DNA from: Acholeplasmatales bacterium DTU056
GTDB lineage: Bacteria > Bacillota_I > Bacilli_A > ML615J-28 > CAG-698
Direction of reading: 5' to 3'
NCBI GenBank assembly: GCA_001512985.1
Contig: LFRX01000041.1
Location: forward strand, 66,125-79,719
Length of the DNA: 13,595 nucleotides
Shown here piece after piece: positions 13,429 to 13,595 of the stretch. The stretch's first letter is position 1. Each line of letters starts with the position of its first letter. Below the pieces are notes generated by a model that searched no databases, was not told the origin of the DNA, and was given only the letters and a program-made list of their open reading frames with translations. Position numbers and translations under genes: made by a program.

Positions 13429-13595
13429 GAATAATTCGCGGTACCACCTTAGTTCACTATTCAAAATAGAATAGTGCACCTCACGACTTTTTAACGCTAG
13501 TCAAGCGGACTTCTCTTTCGAGTTCTGCTCCAAAGTAGTAATTAATTAGGACTATTAAGTAGCTTCCACCATCCTACTCTCGCTTTAAATAGTTT
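13396..13595 (-). promoter_or_regulatory. T-box riboswitch (tRNA-Thr) of thrS, 5' part cut off
   Basis: The T-box sequence AAGGTGGTACCGCG lies at 13437-13450 (minus strand); its TGGT would pair with the ACCA end of uncharged tRNA. Just upstream is an 8-bp hairpin, CACTATTC/GAATAGTG (13455-13476), in the place of Stem III. Further upstream TTTGGAGC (13528-13534) marks the end of Stem I. It is preceded by ACT (13537-13539), a threonine codon in the expected specifier position. The distal Stem I hairpin AGTAG/CTACT (13558-13578) carries a GATGGTGGAAG loop. Stem I's 5' strand and the promoter appear to lie beyond 13595. Downstream, AAGG of the T-box can pair with CCTT of the terminator arm as antiterminator. 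Confidence 0.93.

Overview
The window is an AT-rich stretch of bacterial chromosome in which every recognisable gene lies on the minus strand. The conserved block read rpsB-tsf-pyrH-frr-uppS-cdsA-dxr-rseP, the trmFO-xerC pair and a T-box leader in front of thrS all point to the Firmicutes. TGA is used as a stop (trmFO, the CPBP gene) and tryptophan is read from TGG, so this is not a code-4 mycoplasma. A low-GC member of the Bacilli/Erysipelotrichia, or a standard-code relative of the Mollicutes, fits best. This is inferred from gene order and composition; no 16S gene is present.

Layout in transcription order, right to left. (1) 13595-9748: a threonine T-box leader (5' end cut off by the window edge), thrS, a membrane CPBP-family protease and a TPR protein. 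The genes overlap by 11 and 8 bases and form one transcription unit, ending at a hairpin terminator whose loop contains the TPR stop codon. (2) 9741-9174: a small protein with three LysM modules. Its ribosome binding site can be sequestered in a hairpin, and the gene ends in a perfect 32-bp palindromic terminator. (3) 9136-6400: promoter, trmFO (tRNA m5U54 methylation), xerC (chromosome dimer resolution) and a dUTPase, almost without spacing. (4) 6366-2936: a strong extended -10 promoter, a GC-richer structured leader of about 118 nt, rpsB and tsf, an intercistronic terminator, then pyrH, frr and a long-armed terminator. (5) 2894-1: a possible promoter, then uppS, cdsA, dxr and the first 28 codons of rseP.

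Functionally these are housekeeping genes: translation and ribosome recycling (ThrS, S2, EF-Ts, RRF), tRNA modification (TrmFO), nucleotide supply and sanitation (UMP kinase, dUTPase), isoprenoid and lipid-carrier synthesis (DXR, UppS, CdsA), membrane proteolysis (RseP, CPBP) and chromosome segregation (XerC). There is no mobile element, CRISPR array, tRNA or rRNA gene, and no gene-free stretch longer than about 220 bases.

I found no clear new multi-gene system. The parts most worth a second look are RNA-level: the hairpin covering the LysM gene's ribosome binding site just after a terminator, the structured rpsB leader with two competing pairing partners, and the placing of CPBP and TPR genes downstream of a threonine T-box.
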